Source: an uncultured Caryophanales bacterium (GTDB lineage Bacteria; Bacillota_I; Bacilli_A; RF39; UBA660). Taken from it: 15,161 nucleotides of DNA. Positions 5,896 to 15,094 of the stretch are shown here, one piece after another (position 1 is the first letter of the stretch; each line of letters starts with the position of its first letter). The notes below the pieces were generated by a model. It made no database searches, was not told the DNA's origin, and saw nothing but the letters and a program-made list of their open reading frames with translations. The translations under genes and the position numbers were made by a program. The stretch lies in the NCBI GenBank assembly GCA_947169395.1, contig CAMVPJ010000025.1, positions 1 through 15,161 on the forward strand, given 5' to 3'.

Positions 5896-8250
5896 ATGAA
5901 AACATTAAATGAATTAGAAGTAAAAGCGTTAGATGCTTATTTTAGGGCAGCGAATTATCTTTCAGTAGGACAATTATACTTGCTTGATAATCCACTTTTA
6001 AAGCGTCCTTTAGAGTTAAAAGATATTAAAAACAAGGTAGTAGGACATTGGGGAACTACTCCAGGGCAGAACTTTATTTATACTCACCTTAATAGAGTTA
6101 TAAAGAAGTATGATCTTAATATTATTTATGTATCAGGTCCTGGTCATGGTGGACAGGCCATGGTATCTAATACATATTTAGAAGGAACTTATAGTGAGAT
6201 TTATCCATCTATTACTTTAGATGAAGATGGATTAAAGAAATTATTTAAACAGTTCTCTTTTCCTGGTGGGATATCATCGCATGTCGCACCTGAGACACCA
6301 GGTTCTATTAATGAAGGAGGGGAGCTTGGTTACAGTATTGCTCATGCAGTAGGAGCAGTACTAGATAATCCCTCTCTCATCGCAACAGTAGTAGTTGGAG
6401 ATGGAGAAGCAGAAACTGGAACCCTTGCAACTAGTTGGCATTCTAATAAGTTTATTAATCCAGCTACTGATGGAGCAATATTACCTATACTTCATTTAAA
6501 TGGCTATAAGATTGCTAATCCAAGTGTACTTGCTAGAATTAGTGAAGAAGAATTAATTGCGCTATTTATGGGATATGGTTGGAGTCCAATAGTAGTAGAA
6601 GGTAGTGAACCTTATGAAATGCATGAGAAAATGGCTGCCGCACTTGATAAAGCAATTACTAGAATTAAGAAGATTCAAGATAATGCAAGGCTAAAAGGTA
6701 ATACTAAAAGACCATTTTATCCAATGATTATACTAAAAACTCCTAAAGGCTGGACAGGACCTAAAGAGTTTGCAGGAAAAACTATTGAAGGTAGTTTTAG
6801 GGCTCATCAAGTACCTATTACAATTGATTCTAAAGAAGAAAACTTAAAAGTCTTAGAAAACTGGATGCGTAGTTATCATCCTGAAGAATTATTTGATGAA
6901 AATGGTAAAGTATATGACTGGATAAAAGAGTTTGTTCCTAGTGGTAATAGAAGAATGGGAGCTAATCCTCATGCAAATGGAGGATTGTTACTTAAGAGTT
7001 TAAATGTACCTGATTTTAAAGAATATGGAATAGAAGTAGAACGCGGTAACACTATATCGCAAGATATGATGGAATTAGGTAAGTTTGTCCGTGATATAAT
7101 TAGGCTAAATAAAGATAACTTTAGAGTATTCTCACCAGATGAAGCATTATCAAATAGATTAAATTATATGTTTGATGAGACTAATAGACAGTTTGAAGGT
7201 AATATTCTTGATAGTGATGAATACTTAAATAATAGTGGTAGAGTAATAGATTCAATGTTATCTGAAAACTTATGTGAAGGATGGCTTGAAGGATATTTAC
7301 TAACAGGGCGTCATGGTTTCTTTGCAAGTTATGAAGCATTTGTTAGAATAGTAGATTCAATGGCAAGTCAACATGCTAAATGGTTAAAAGTGTGTAATAA
7401 TCTAGAATGGAGAGCTCCTATTGCATCTTTAAACTATATCTTAACATCACACTGTTGGCAACAAGATCATAATGGATTTACACATCAAGATCCAGGTTTC
7501 TTAAATCATCTTGTAACTAAAAAGAGTGATATAGTAAGAATGTACCTGCCACCAGATACTAATACTTTATTATCTTGCTTTGACCATGTAATTAGAAGTA
7601 AGAACTATATCAATGTCATAGTAGCTTCTAAACATCCATCAGTACAGTGGCTAACTATGGAAGAAGCAGTAGAACACTGTAAGAAGGGGGTAGGCGTATG
7701 GGAGTTTGCAAGTAATGATGCAGGAACCCCTGATATTGTACTTGCTTCATGTGGAGATGCACCAACTCTAGAAGTAATGGCTGCTCAATCAATATTAAGA
7801 CATAACATTCCAGACTTAAAAATAAGAGTAGTAAATGTGGTAGATTTAATGCGACTTGAATCAAGTGATAGACATCCTCATGGACTCTCTGATACTGAGT
7901 ATGATGAAATATTCACTAAAGATAAACCAATAATATTTGCCTTTCATGGTTATCCTAGTTTAATACATCAATTAACTTATAAAAGAACCAATCAATTATT
8001 ACATGTCCATGGTTACATAGAAGAAGGTACAATAACTACACCTTTTGATATGAAAGTACAAAATAAACTAGATAGATATCATTTAGTAATGGATGTGCTT
8101 AACTATATAGATGGAGAATATAAAAAGTTAAATGATTATTGTGTTAGTATGCTAGATAAACATAATAAATACATTAAAGAATTTGGAATAGATATGCCAG
8201 AAGTTAGAGATTTTAATTGGGCAGATAGTATGAAATATAGTGGTGATTAA
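5896..8250 (+). CDS. xpk: Xylulose-5-phosphate/fructose-6-phosphate phosphoketolase
   Basis: A thiamine-diphosphate enzyme that splits xylulose 5-phosphate (often also fructose 6-phosphate) with phosphate into acetyl phosphate plus glyceraldehyde 3-phosphate (or erythrose 4-phosphate), the key step of heterofermentative and bifid-shunt pathways. The product is 784 residues, near the family's usual length of about 790-825. N-terminal half: [11 protein letters not shown] (50-60) and GPGHGG (81-86) with catalytic His residues, the signature [12 protein letters not shown] (140-151), and the ThDP/Mg signature [19 protein letters not shown] (168-186), where Thr176 replaces the common Pro. C-terminal half: [11 protein letters not shown] and HPHGLSD, conserved in the pyrimidine-binding and C-terminal domains. 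All motifs look intact. It heads an operon: the next gene starts 2 nt after its TAA. Acetyl phosphate could feed ATP synthesis through acetate kinase, not in this window. Confidence 0.97.
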   Translation: MKTLNELEVKALDAYFRAANYLSVGQLYLLDNPLLKRPLELKDIKNKVVGHWGTTPGQNFIYTHLNRVIKKYDLNIIYVSGPGHGGQAMVSNTYLEGTYSEIYPSITLDEDGLKKLFKQFSFPGGISSHVAPETPGSINEGGELGYSIAHAVGAVLDNPSLIATVVVGDGEAETGTLATSWHSNKFINPATDGAILPILHLNGYKIANPSVLARISEEELIALFMGYGWSPIVVEGSEPYEMHEKMAAALDKAITRIKKIQDNARLKGNTKRPFYPMIILKTPKGWTGPKEFAGKTIEGSFRAHQVPITIDSKEENLKVLENWMRSYHPEELFDENGKVYDWIKEFVPSGNRRMGANPHANGGLLLKSLNVPDFKEYGIEVERGNTISQDMMELGKFVRDIIRLNKDNFRVFSPDEALSNRLNYMFDETNRQFEGNILDSDEYLNNSGRVIDSMLSENLCEGWLEGYLLTGRHGFFASYEAFVRIVDSMASQHAKWLKVCNNLEWRAPIASLNYILTSHCWQQDHNGFTHQDPGFLNHLVTKKSDIVRMYLPPDTNTLLSCFDHVIRSKNYINVIVASKHPSVQWLTMEEAVEHCKKGVGVWEFASNDAGTPDIVLASCGDAPTLEVMAAQSILRHNIPDLKIRVVNVVDLMRLESSDRHPHGLSDTEYDEIFTKDKPIIFAFHGYPSLIHQLTYKRTNQLLHVHGYIEEGTITTPFDMKVQNKLDRYHLVMDVLNYIDGEYKKLNDYCVSMLDKHNKYIKEFGIDMPEVRDFNWADSMKYSGD
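8242..8247 (+). promoter_or_regulatory. GGTGAT ribosome binding site inside the xpk 3' end
   Basis: GGTGAT lies within the last codons of xpk and 5 nt before ATG 8253, so translation of the membrane protein is probably coupled to xpk translation. Confidence 0.6.
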
Positions 8251-8252
8251 TT

Positions 8253-9410
8253 ATGAAAAAGAAATTAGTGATTGTTTTATTAATTAGTATTGTTGTTATT
8301 GGAATTATTGTAGGAATAATGATTATTCCTAAGAATAAAGGGACAGGGTCAAACTGGGGTGATGTATATTATGCATATATAAAAGAAATAAAACCATCCG
8401 ATAATTCAAAGATATTATTCTATGAATCATCACTATCTGATGATCCTGTTATGGCTGTATATGATGATAGTAGGAAAGATGCAAATAGTGATGTAGGTTT
8501 TTCTATATCTTTATATAAAATAGATAATGATAAAGTTAAAAACATGTCAAATAATATATATGGTAATGAAGCTGAAATAAGATTTGGTTATGATGTAGAA
8601 AAAGGTAAGTATAACTACTTTATGTATTCAAATACAGATGATTCAGAAACATATGAGTCACTAGATTCTATTGCAATAGAAGCAATTGTTTATGATGAAC
8701 TTACTAAAGAAGGATTAAGTGGTACTGAAAGATCAGAAAAAGAAAAAGAGAAACTTTCTAAGTATGATAATTATGCTAAATACTTTAAAGTTACTAATGA
8801 AAAATCTACTGCTTATAAAGATATCTATTATGTAATTAATACAGATTATAAGTTTAATTATATTATATATAAAAAAGATGAAAAAAACTTGAAAAATGAA
8901 TTTAGTAAATCAGTAAAAGCATATCAAAAGAATAAAGATATCGGTTTAAAATTTGATAGTTTAATTGAAAAAAATAAGAATAAAGAAGAAATAAAAGATA
9001 CTAAAAAAGTAGAAGATGTAATTAAAGCAGGAGATTACACTTTAAAATATGGTACATATAAAAGTAGTATTTCTTCTTATATGGAAGAGTTTGGTGGCGA
9101 ATATACAATTAAAGCGGATGGAACATTTACTTATGTAAATAATTGGACTGATACTAATGGTAATGCTTATACTAACAATGCATCAGGAACTTATAAAGTA
9201 GAATATGCAAATATGAAAGAGATGGATGAAATGCCTGATGATTATAAGTGGGTAATTACCTTTAGCGCAACTAGTTATTCAGGAAAAGGAAGATTCACTG
9301 ATTCTCCAATTCCCAATGATCAATATTATAATGTTGATTCATACGATATTACAGATAATAATAAATTTCAAGCATCTCAATATGAAAATATTTGGACTTT
9401 GAATGATTAA
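8253..9410 (+). CDS. Unrecognised signal-anchored extracytoplasmic protein
   Basis: A 385-residue protein of unknown family. MKKK followed by a hydrophobic run (about 5-25, ending VGIMIIP) forms an N-terminal signal anchor. The protein has no Cys at all, so it is not a lipoprotein and should stay tethered by this helix with residues 27-385 outside the cell. Residues 35-210 are Tyr/Asp/Lys-rich and probably globular. A Lys/Glu-rich stretch (about 208-256) resembles a helical linker. Residues 258-385 look like a separate beta-rich domain of short strands (DYTLKYGTYK, GGEYTIKADGTFTYVNNW, SGTYKVEY, YKWVITFSATSYSGKGRF), possibly lipocalin-like; this is inferred from the strand pattern only. It is sandwiched between xpk and a beta-helix surface protein on one transcript. 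Substrate or partner is unknown. Confidence 0.75.
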   Translation: MKKKLVIVLLISIVVIGIIVGIMIIPKNKGTGSNWGDVYYAYIKEIKPSDNSKILFYESSLSDDPVMAVYDDSRKDANSDVGFSISLYKIDNDKVKNMSNNIYGNEAEIRFGYDVEKGKYNYFMYSNTDDSETYESLDSIAIEAIVYDELTKEGLSGTERSEKEKEKLSKYDNYAKYFKVTNEKSTAYKDIYYVINTDYKFNYIIYKKDEKNLKNEFSKSVKAYQKNKDIGLKFDSLIEKNKNKEEIKDTKKVEDVIKAGDYTLKYGTYKSSISSYMEEFGGEYTIKADGTFTYVNNWTDTNGNAYTNNASGTYKVEYANMKEMDEMPDDYKWVITFSATSYSGKGRFTDSPIPNDQYYNVDSYDITDNNKFQASQYENIWTLND

Positions 9411-9412
9411 AA

Positions 9413-9418
9413 AAGGAG
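9413..9418 (+). promoter_or_regulatory. AAGGAG site supporting a TTG start
   Basis: AAGGAG ends 9 nt before TTG 9428. The signal peptide begins MKKIK directly at this TTG and no nearby in-frame ATG would preserve it. Confidence 0.65.
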
Positions 9419-9427
9419 AGTTATAAT

Positions 9428-10894
9428 TTGAAAAAAATAAAAACATTAATAACGCTTATTTTAGTTGGTTTGATTGCTATACCTAATATAGTATTTGCAG
9501 AACCACCTGCAAAACCGCCTGGAGATTCTAATGGTGGACCAGGAGAAAATGGTGGAAGTAGTTCAAATGTATCATATACAGGAGCTACAACATTTTCTAG
9601 TGCAACAAGTGAAAATAATAAAACATATGTAACTGATGCAGGTAGTCAAAATGCATTATTAGTATCAGGTGGTGTATCTACAATTAATTCTTGCTCTATT
9701 ACTAAAAGTGGGGATTCTAGTGGAGATGATGCAGACTTTTACGGAATAAATGCTGCAATTCTTACTTATAATGGAGCTACACTTAATATTAATGGAGGTT
9801 CTGTTACTTCTAATGGATCACACGCTAATGCTGTATTTGCTTATGGAACAGGTATTATTAATATAAGTGATGCAGTAATTAAAACAACAAGTAATAATTC
9901 TGGAGCTATTATGGTTACTGGAGGAGGAACACTAACTGCTAATAATGTAACTGCTGAAACAGATGGTAATTCATCTGCTCCAATTAGATCAGATAGAGGT
10001 GGTGGAACTCTAACCGTTAATAAAGGAACATATACATCTAATGGAACAGGTTCTCCAGTAATCTATTCAACTGCAGATATTATTGTAAATAATGCAACTT
10101 TAAAATCTACTGCTTCAGAAGGAGTAGTTGTTGAAGGTAAGAACTCTGTAACATTAAATGGAGTTACTATGGAAGCTACTAATACAAAATTAAATGGTAA
10201 TTCAGAAACTTATAAATCAATTTTCATATATCAATCAATGAGTGGAGATGCTTCTGTTGGAGAGTCTACATTTAATTCAAAAGATTCTAAGATAACAAAT
10301 AATAAAGGTGATGTTATTTTTGTTACAAATACCAATACAGTTATAACACTTGAAAATAATGAAATTATTAATAATGATTCTACAGGAGCTTTCTTAAAAG
10401 CAACAACTGCTAAATGGGGATCATCTGGTTCTAATGGTGGTAATGTAAGTTTAAATATGATTAATCAAAAAGTAAATGGAGATATTATTATTGATAGTAT
10501 TTCAACACTTACGCTTACTATGAAAAATAAAAGTATTTTAGTAGGTTCTATTGATAGTGATAATCAGGCAAAGCAAGTTTCTTTATCATTATCTAGTGAT
10601 TCTATATTATCTTTAACTGCTGATACATATTTAGATACACTTGAAAATGAAGCAAGTGATAATTCAAATATTTATTCTAATGGCAGATATAAATTATATG
10701 TAGGTGGAAAAGAAGTAAGTATTAATTCAGAAAAATATGATTCTTCGACTAATGAAAAAAAAGAAACTACTACAACTACAAATAATTCAAAAACTAACAG
10801 TAATATGATTTATTATCTTGTTGGTGGAGTAATTATTGTATTACTATTTGTTTGTGGAACTGTAATTATCATGAAAAAGAAAAAAACAAAATAA
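9428..10894 (+). CDS. Beta-helix surface protein (adhesin-like), membrane-anchored
   Basis: A 488-residue exported protein. The signal peptide covers 1-24 with a likely cut after VFA (AFA-like, before EPP). A Pro/Gly/Asn-rich linker (25-48) leads to a long Ser/Thr/Asn/Gly-rich region (about 50-430) of short repeated strands (TLNINGGSVTSNG, GTLTVNKGTYTSNG, SVTLNGVTMEA), typical of a right-handed parallel beta-helix. SSAPIRSDRGGGTLTV (182-197), GSPVIYSTADI (208-218), EGVVVEGKNSVTL (231-243), IYQSMSGDA (267-275) and GSSGSNGGNV (331-340) are motifs I recognise from a widespread but functionally undefined surface family of gut Firmicutes, often labelled adhesin or carbohydrate-binding; no biochemical role is established. 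A Thr/Asn/Lys spacer (437-459) precedes a membrane helix (461-482) and a final KKKKTK. There is no LPxTG motif, so it is membrane- rather than sortase-anchored. It uses a TTG start and lies 17 nt after the signal-anchored protein gene. Confidence 0.85.
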   Translation: MKKIKTLITLILVGLIAIPNIVFAEPPAKPPGDSNGGPGENGGSSSNVSYTGATTFSSATSENNKTYVTDAGSQNALLVSGGVSTINSCSITKSGDSSGDDADFYGINAAILTYNGATLNINGGSVTSNGSHANAVFAYGTGIINISDAVIKTTSNNSGAIMVTGGGTLTANNVTAETDGNSSAPIRSDRGGGTLTVNKGTYTSNGTGSPVIYSTADIIVNNATLKSTASEGVVVEGKNSVTLNGVTMEATNTKLNGNSETYKSIFIYQSMSGDASVGESTFNSKDSKITNNKGDVIFVTNTNTVITLENNEIINNDSTGAFLKATTAKWGSSGSNGGNVSLNMINQKVNGDIIIDSISTLTLTMKNKSILVGSIDSDNQAKQVSLSLSSDSILSLTADTYLDTLENEASDNSNIYSNGRYKLYVGGKEVSINSEKYDSSTNEKKETTTTTNNSKTNSNMIYYLVGGVIIVLLFVCGTVIIMKKKKTK

Positions 10895-10921
10895 ATAAAT
10901 GTGAATATAGAGAATTGTTGT

Positions 10922-10952
10922 AAACTTTATCTAATTGATAAGGTTTCTTTTT
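10922..10952 (+). terminator. Terminator of the xpk operon
   Basis: AAACTTTATC (10922-10931) pairs with GATAAGGTTT (10937-10946), one G-U, around a 5-nt loop, followed by CTTTTT. Confidence 0.8.
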
Positions 10953-10962
10953 GTATTTTTAG

Positions 10963-10991
10963 TTGTAAAAAAAAATAAATTATACTATAAT
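10963..10991 (+). promoter_or_regulatory. Promoter of tgt
   Basis: TTGTAA (10963-10968), 17 nt, perfect TATAAT (10986-10991). The expected start is near 10998, so the leader is only about 11 nt and begins with GTGAT (10999-11003), the ribosome binding site. There is no room for a preQ1 riboswitch. Confidence 0.7.
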
Positions 10992-11002
10992 TAAACACGT
11001 GA

Positions 11003-12920
<1,918 letters not shown>

Positions 12921-12921
12921 A

Positions 12922-12951
12922 AAGTTCTCGAATTTGAGAAATTTTTTTTTG
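12922..12951 (+). terminator. Terminator of the tgt operon
   Basis: AAAGTTCTC (12922-12930) pairs with GAGAAATTT (12937-12945), one mismatch, around GAATTT; a nine-T run covers 12943-12951. Confidence 0.75.
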
Positions 12952-12977
12952 ATTTTATTTATATTTTATAAATTGCA

Positions 12978-12986
12978 TGGTAAAAT
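12978..12986 (+). promoter_or_regulatory. Extended -10 promoter before the 13003 gene
   Basis: TGGTAAAAT (12978-12986) matches an extended -10 (TGnTAtAAT). No good -35 is visible 16-18 nt upstream. The predicted start is near 12993, at the first base of the ribosome binding site. Confidence 0.45.
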
Positions 12987-12992
12987 TATCTT

Positions 12993-12998
12993 GGTGAG
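12993..12998 (+). promoter_or_regulatory. GGTGAG ribosome binding site fixing the 13003 start
   Basis: GGTGAG ends 4 nt before ATG 13003. A longer in-frame reading from TTG 12934 would begin inside the terminator hairpin loop and adds a Phe/Ile-rich stretch encoded by the T tract, so it is rejected. Confidence 0.65.
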
Positions 12999-13002
12999 TA
13001 GT

Positions 13003-13974
13003 ATGAATGTTAAAGAAATTAGAAATGAATTAAGTAAATATAGTAAGAAGGAATTAGAAAATATAATTATTGAATTATATAAAAGAATACCTAAGAAGAA
13101 AAAAGAAGAACATAATATTGATTTATTAATTAAAGATGCAAATTATAAAAAGAAAGAAAAGATAAAAGAAGAAAATTTAAGTTTTGATGAGTTACAAAAA
13201 GAAATTAAATACTTTCTTAAGTGTGTTGATGAAGGACTTTATTCCAAACCTAATAATGTTATTTCAAAAAGTGAAAGAAGTGGTTATCGTTTTAAAGTTA
13301 AACGATATTATAAAAAATTGATTGAAATAGATTGTGAATCTCCTGATGGAGATGTTGCAACTAATTTACTTATTGAGCTATATAAAAGATTAAGTAAAGG
13401 ATCTAATTACTTATTTTTTGCCAATTGGGAAACTTTTAGAGCGCTTGGAGTGGAACAAGATGAATATTTTGAACTTATTATAAAAAGATTGTTATATAGA
13501 GATATTAATGAAGAAATTATAAAGAAATGTATTGATACTCTTAATTTACCTAATGATCCTTATGGTCATTCTTATAGTTATATATATAAGTTATATGCTA
13601 GAATGTTAAAAGATGATGAAGCAAAGAGTATTTCAATTAAAATATTAAATAGTATTATTGAAGAAAGTAAAACTGAGCTAAAAGGATTAGGTAAATATAG
13701 TAGTGAAAGATATGAGTTAGAAGAAACTATTAGATATAATACAATATGTGTTTCAAGCATTTATTTTAATAGTGGTAAATATGATGAAGGTATAAATTAT
13801 TTTAATAAGCATTATACAGGAAGCGATGAAGAGGTAAAAAAATATGTATTGTTAGAAGAATTATATGATAGAGAATTATATGATTATTGGATTAAAGAAT
13901 ATGAAAGTAAAAAGATTAAATATAGAGAATCTTTAGTAGAACAATATAAAGAATTAAAAAAGAAATATAAGTAG
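13003..13974 (+). CDS. Unrecognised helical protein, possibly repeat-containing
   Basis: A 323-residue protein I cannot name. It is Lys/Glu/Tyr-rich and looks all-helical, with no signal peptide or membrane helix, so it is probably cytoplasmic. Residues 1-60 form a charged helical region (ELSKYSKKELENIIIELYKRIPKKKK) in which the 'KKELENIIIELYKRIP' stretch is reminiscent of small N-terminal helical modules such as SAP or Rho-N; this is a resemblance only. Residues 65-300 contain helix pairs with Tyr/Leu spacing (RYYKKLIEI, NLLIELYKRL, SYSYIYKLYARML, VSSIYFNSGKYDEGINYFNKHY), the last resembling a TPR unit. It opens an operon: a decayed phosphoesterase starts 6 nt after its TAG stop, then a SEC-C gene. 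The start rests on GGTGAG at 12993. Confidence 0.7.
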   Translation: MNVKEIRNELSKYSKKELENIIIELYKRIPKKKKEEHNIDLLIKDANYKKKEKIKEENLSFDELQKEIKYFLKCVDEGLYSKPNNVISKSERSGYRFKVKRYYKKLIEIDCESPDGDVATNLLIELYKRLSKGSNYLFFANWETFRALGVEQDEYFELIIKRLLYRDINEEIIKKCIDTLNLPNDPYGHSYSYIYKLYARMLKDDEAKSISIKILNSIIEESKTELKGLGKYSSERYELEETIRYNTICVSSIYFNSGKYDEGINYFNKHYTGSDEEVKKYVLLEELYDRELYDYWIKEYESKKIKYRESLVEQYKELKKKYK

Positions 13975-13980
13975 GTTACA

Positions 13981-14399
13981 ATGATTTATTTTACATCAAA
14001 TACACTTTTTTATCATAAGAATATAATTAAATATTGTAATTGACCTTTTAAAGATGAGATAGATATGAATAATAAATTAAATGATAATATAATACTTATT
14101 CATGGTAATCATGATAGATTTTCATCTCGAGTATATGAGGAGATAGGTTTTACTGTTCTTAAGGGTGCGCGTATATATTAAGATGAGTATAATTTAGCAC
14201 TTTCTCATTACCATTACCTGATTCTATGATTAAAAGAGGTTACATTAATCTATTCGGTCATATCCATAATCATGATATTACTGATGAATATGATATTAAA
14301 TTATATAGTCTTGATAAACATATAAATATATGTGTTGATAAAACAGAATTTAAATCAGTTAGTATTAACTATATTAATGAGATTAGGAGTAAGAAATGA
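13981..14399 (+). pseudogene. Decayed calcineurin-type phosphoesterase gene
   Basis: Translation from ATG 13981 gives MIYFTSNTLFYHKNIIKYCN, the N terminus of a small phosphoesterase family that normally reads FTSDTHF..HKNIIKYCNRPF. The metal ligands Asp and His of DTH are Asn and Leu here. TGA at 14041-14043 replaces the usual Arg before PFKDEI. About 35-40 residues, including the usual GDF ligand segment, are missing before IHGNHDR. TAA follows at 14179-14181. One base is lost at about 14211 in the SHYPLP motif: cat-tac then changes frame, and the correct reading cca-tta-cct resumes, giving MIKRGYINLFGHIHNHD with the GHIH motif. That frame ends in TGA 14397-14399, overlapping the ATG of the SEC-C gene (ATGA). 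Four independent lesions rule out a single sequencing error. It is unrelated in subfamily to the intact phosphoesterase at 12111. Confidence 0.88.
14385..14389 (+). promoter_or_regulatory. Ribosome binding site of the SEC-C gene
   Basis: AGGAG lies in the last codons of the pseudogene, 6 nt before ATG 14396. The downstream gene therefore does not depend on translation of the broken gene. Confidence 0.65.
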
Positions 14400-14854
14400 A
14401 ACAAGAATTGTTATTAAAATATGAGATAAAAAAAGATGATAAGACTGATATGTTATCATCATTAAAAAAATTAGATAAGAAACTGCTTAATGAAGTTATG
14501 GAACATGAAAATGCTGAAGATATTAATGGTTTAGCAAAAATGATTATTAATGAATTTAAATACTTAGTAAGTGTAAGTAAAGATGATTTTGCAACCCAAT
14601 TCTTTTTTGAACATTTACTTGATTGTGAAAATACACCTATATTTGCAGCTTATCAGTCCGATGTTGAATCAATGTTTGTATTTGTTTATGATGCAGGCAA
14701 GTATTTATCATACTATATTCCTGATGAGATTAAAGAAGAAATAATTAGAGTATTTATAAATAATGGTCAAGTAATTAATAAGAATAAAGTGGGTAGAAAT
14801 GAACCTTGTCCATGTGGCAGTGGACGCAAGTATAAAATGTGCCACGGCAAATAA
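14396..14854 (+). CDS. SEC-C zinc-motif protein
   Basis: A 152-residue protein with a canonical C-terminal SEC-C motif, [20 protein letters not shown] (132-151), in which Cys138, Cys140, Cys149 and His150 bind zinc. In SecA the same motif contacts SecB and ribosomes, but it is also found on many small proteins of unknown role. Residues 1-130 are helical and acidic (for example [32 protein letters not shown]), with an aromatic stretch [17 protein letters not shown] (93-109), and I do not recognise them. It is not a SecA fragment: no DEAD motor motifs occur. Its ATG overlaps the TGA of the decayed phosphoesterase, showing the two were once translated in tandem, and it is followed at its stop by a strong terminator. 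Function is unknown. Confidence 0.85.
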   Translation: MKQELLLKYEIKKDDKTDMLSSLKKLDKKLLNEVMEHENAEDINGLAKMIINEFKYLVSVSKDDFATQFFFEHLLDCENTPIFAAYQSDVESMFVFVYDAGKYLSYYIPDEIKEEIIRVFINNGQVINKNKVGRNEPCPCGSGRKYKMCHGK

Positions 14855-14895
14855 GCTCACAAACCCGCATAAATAAAGGGATTGTGGGCTTTTTC
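14853..14895 (+). terminator. Strong terminator after the SEC-C gene
   Basis: AAGCTCACAA (14853-14862, containing the last two bases of the stop codon) pairs with TTGTGGGCTT (14882-14891), one G-U; after a 1x1 mismatch CCC (14864-14866) pairs with GGG (14878-14880). T residues follow to 14894. This is the most GC-rich stem in the window. Confidence 0.85.
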
Positions 14896-14935
14896 TTGAT
14901 TGCAATTTTTAGGTAATTTTGCATCAAAAAAGGCG

Positions 14936-14957
14936 TTTAGATACGTTTTAGATACGT
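14936..14957. repeat. Tandem repeat, 2 x 11 bp
   Basis: TTTAGATACGT occurs at 14936-14946 and again at 14947-14957 without a spacer, followed by a run of T. It lies in the 240-nt gap between the SEC-C terminator and the AbrB gene, which holds no coding frame with a ribosome binding site. Confidence 0.7.
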
Positions 14958-14986
14958 TTTTTTATCAATTTGGAACATTTTTTTGT

Positions 14987-15012
14987 GATTGTAAAATAAA
15001 TATATTACAATC
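14987..15012. repeat. 8-bp inverted repeat upstream of the AbrB promoter
   Basis: GATTGTAA (14987-14994) and TTACAATC (15005-15012) are perfect reverse complements around a 10-nt A/T loop. It ends 10 nt before the putative -35 of the AbrB-family gene and could be an upstream protein site or an unrelated hairpin. Confidence 0.5.
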
Positions 15013-15022
15013 TCATAATGTG

Positions 15023-15051
15023 TTTACTTTTAAGAATAATAAGTGTATAAT
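15023..15051 (+). promoter_or_regulatory. Promoter of the AbrB-family gene
   Basis: TTTACT (15023-15028), 17 nt, perfect TATAAT (15046-15051). The expected start is near 15058, immediately before a 20-bp palindrome. Confidence 0.6.
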
Positions 15052-15061
15052 TAAGTATGAA

Positions 15062-15081
15062 AAGTATAACTTGTTATACTT
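15062..15081. promoter_or_regulatory. 20-bp palindrome, probable operator
   Basis: AAGTATAAC (15062-15070) and GTTATACTT (15073-15081) are perfect 9-bp reverse complements around TT. The palindrome covers roughly +4 to +23 of the predicted transcript and lies between the promoter and the AAGGAGG ribosome binding site. A dimeric DNA-binding protein such as the AbrB-family product encoded just downstream is the natural candidate ligand; as RNA it could also form a leader hairpin. Confidence 0.6.
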
Positions 15082-15094
15082 GAAGGAGGCATAT

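Noticed and set aside
8253..8330. Lipoprotein signal in the 8253 protein
   Set aside because: The protein has no cysteine, so no lipobox is possible; it is treated as a signal anchor.
10740..10894. LPxTG sortase motif at the end of the surface protein
   Set aside because: No LPxTG-like pentapeptide precedes the C-terminal helix; anchoring is by the membrane helix and Lys tail.
12934..13002. 23-residue N-terminal extension of the 13003 gene from a TTG
   Set aside because: The TTG lies in the loop of the tgt-operon terminator and the residues are just the T tract translated.
14041..14043. TGA in the phosphoesterase remnant as a recoded Trp or selenocysteine
   Set aside because: Relatives have Arg here, Trp is TGG everywhere else, no selenocysteine element is visible, and the frame has a further TAA and a frameshift.
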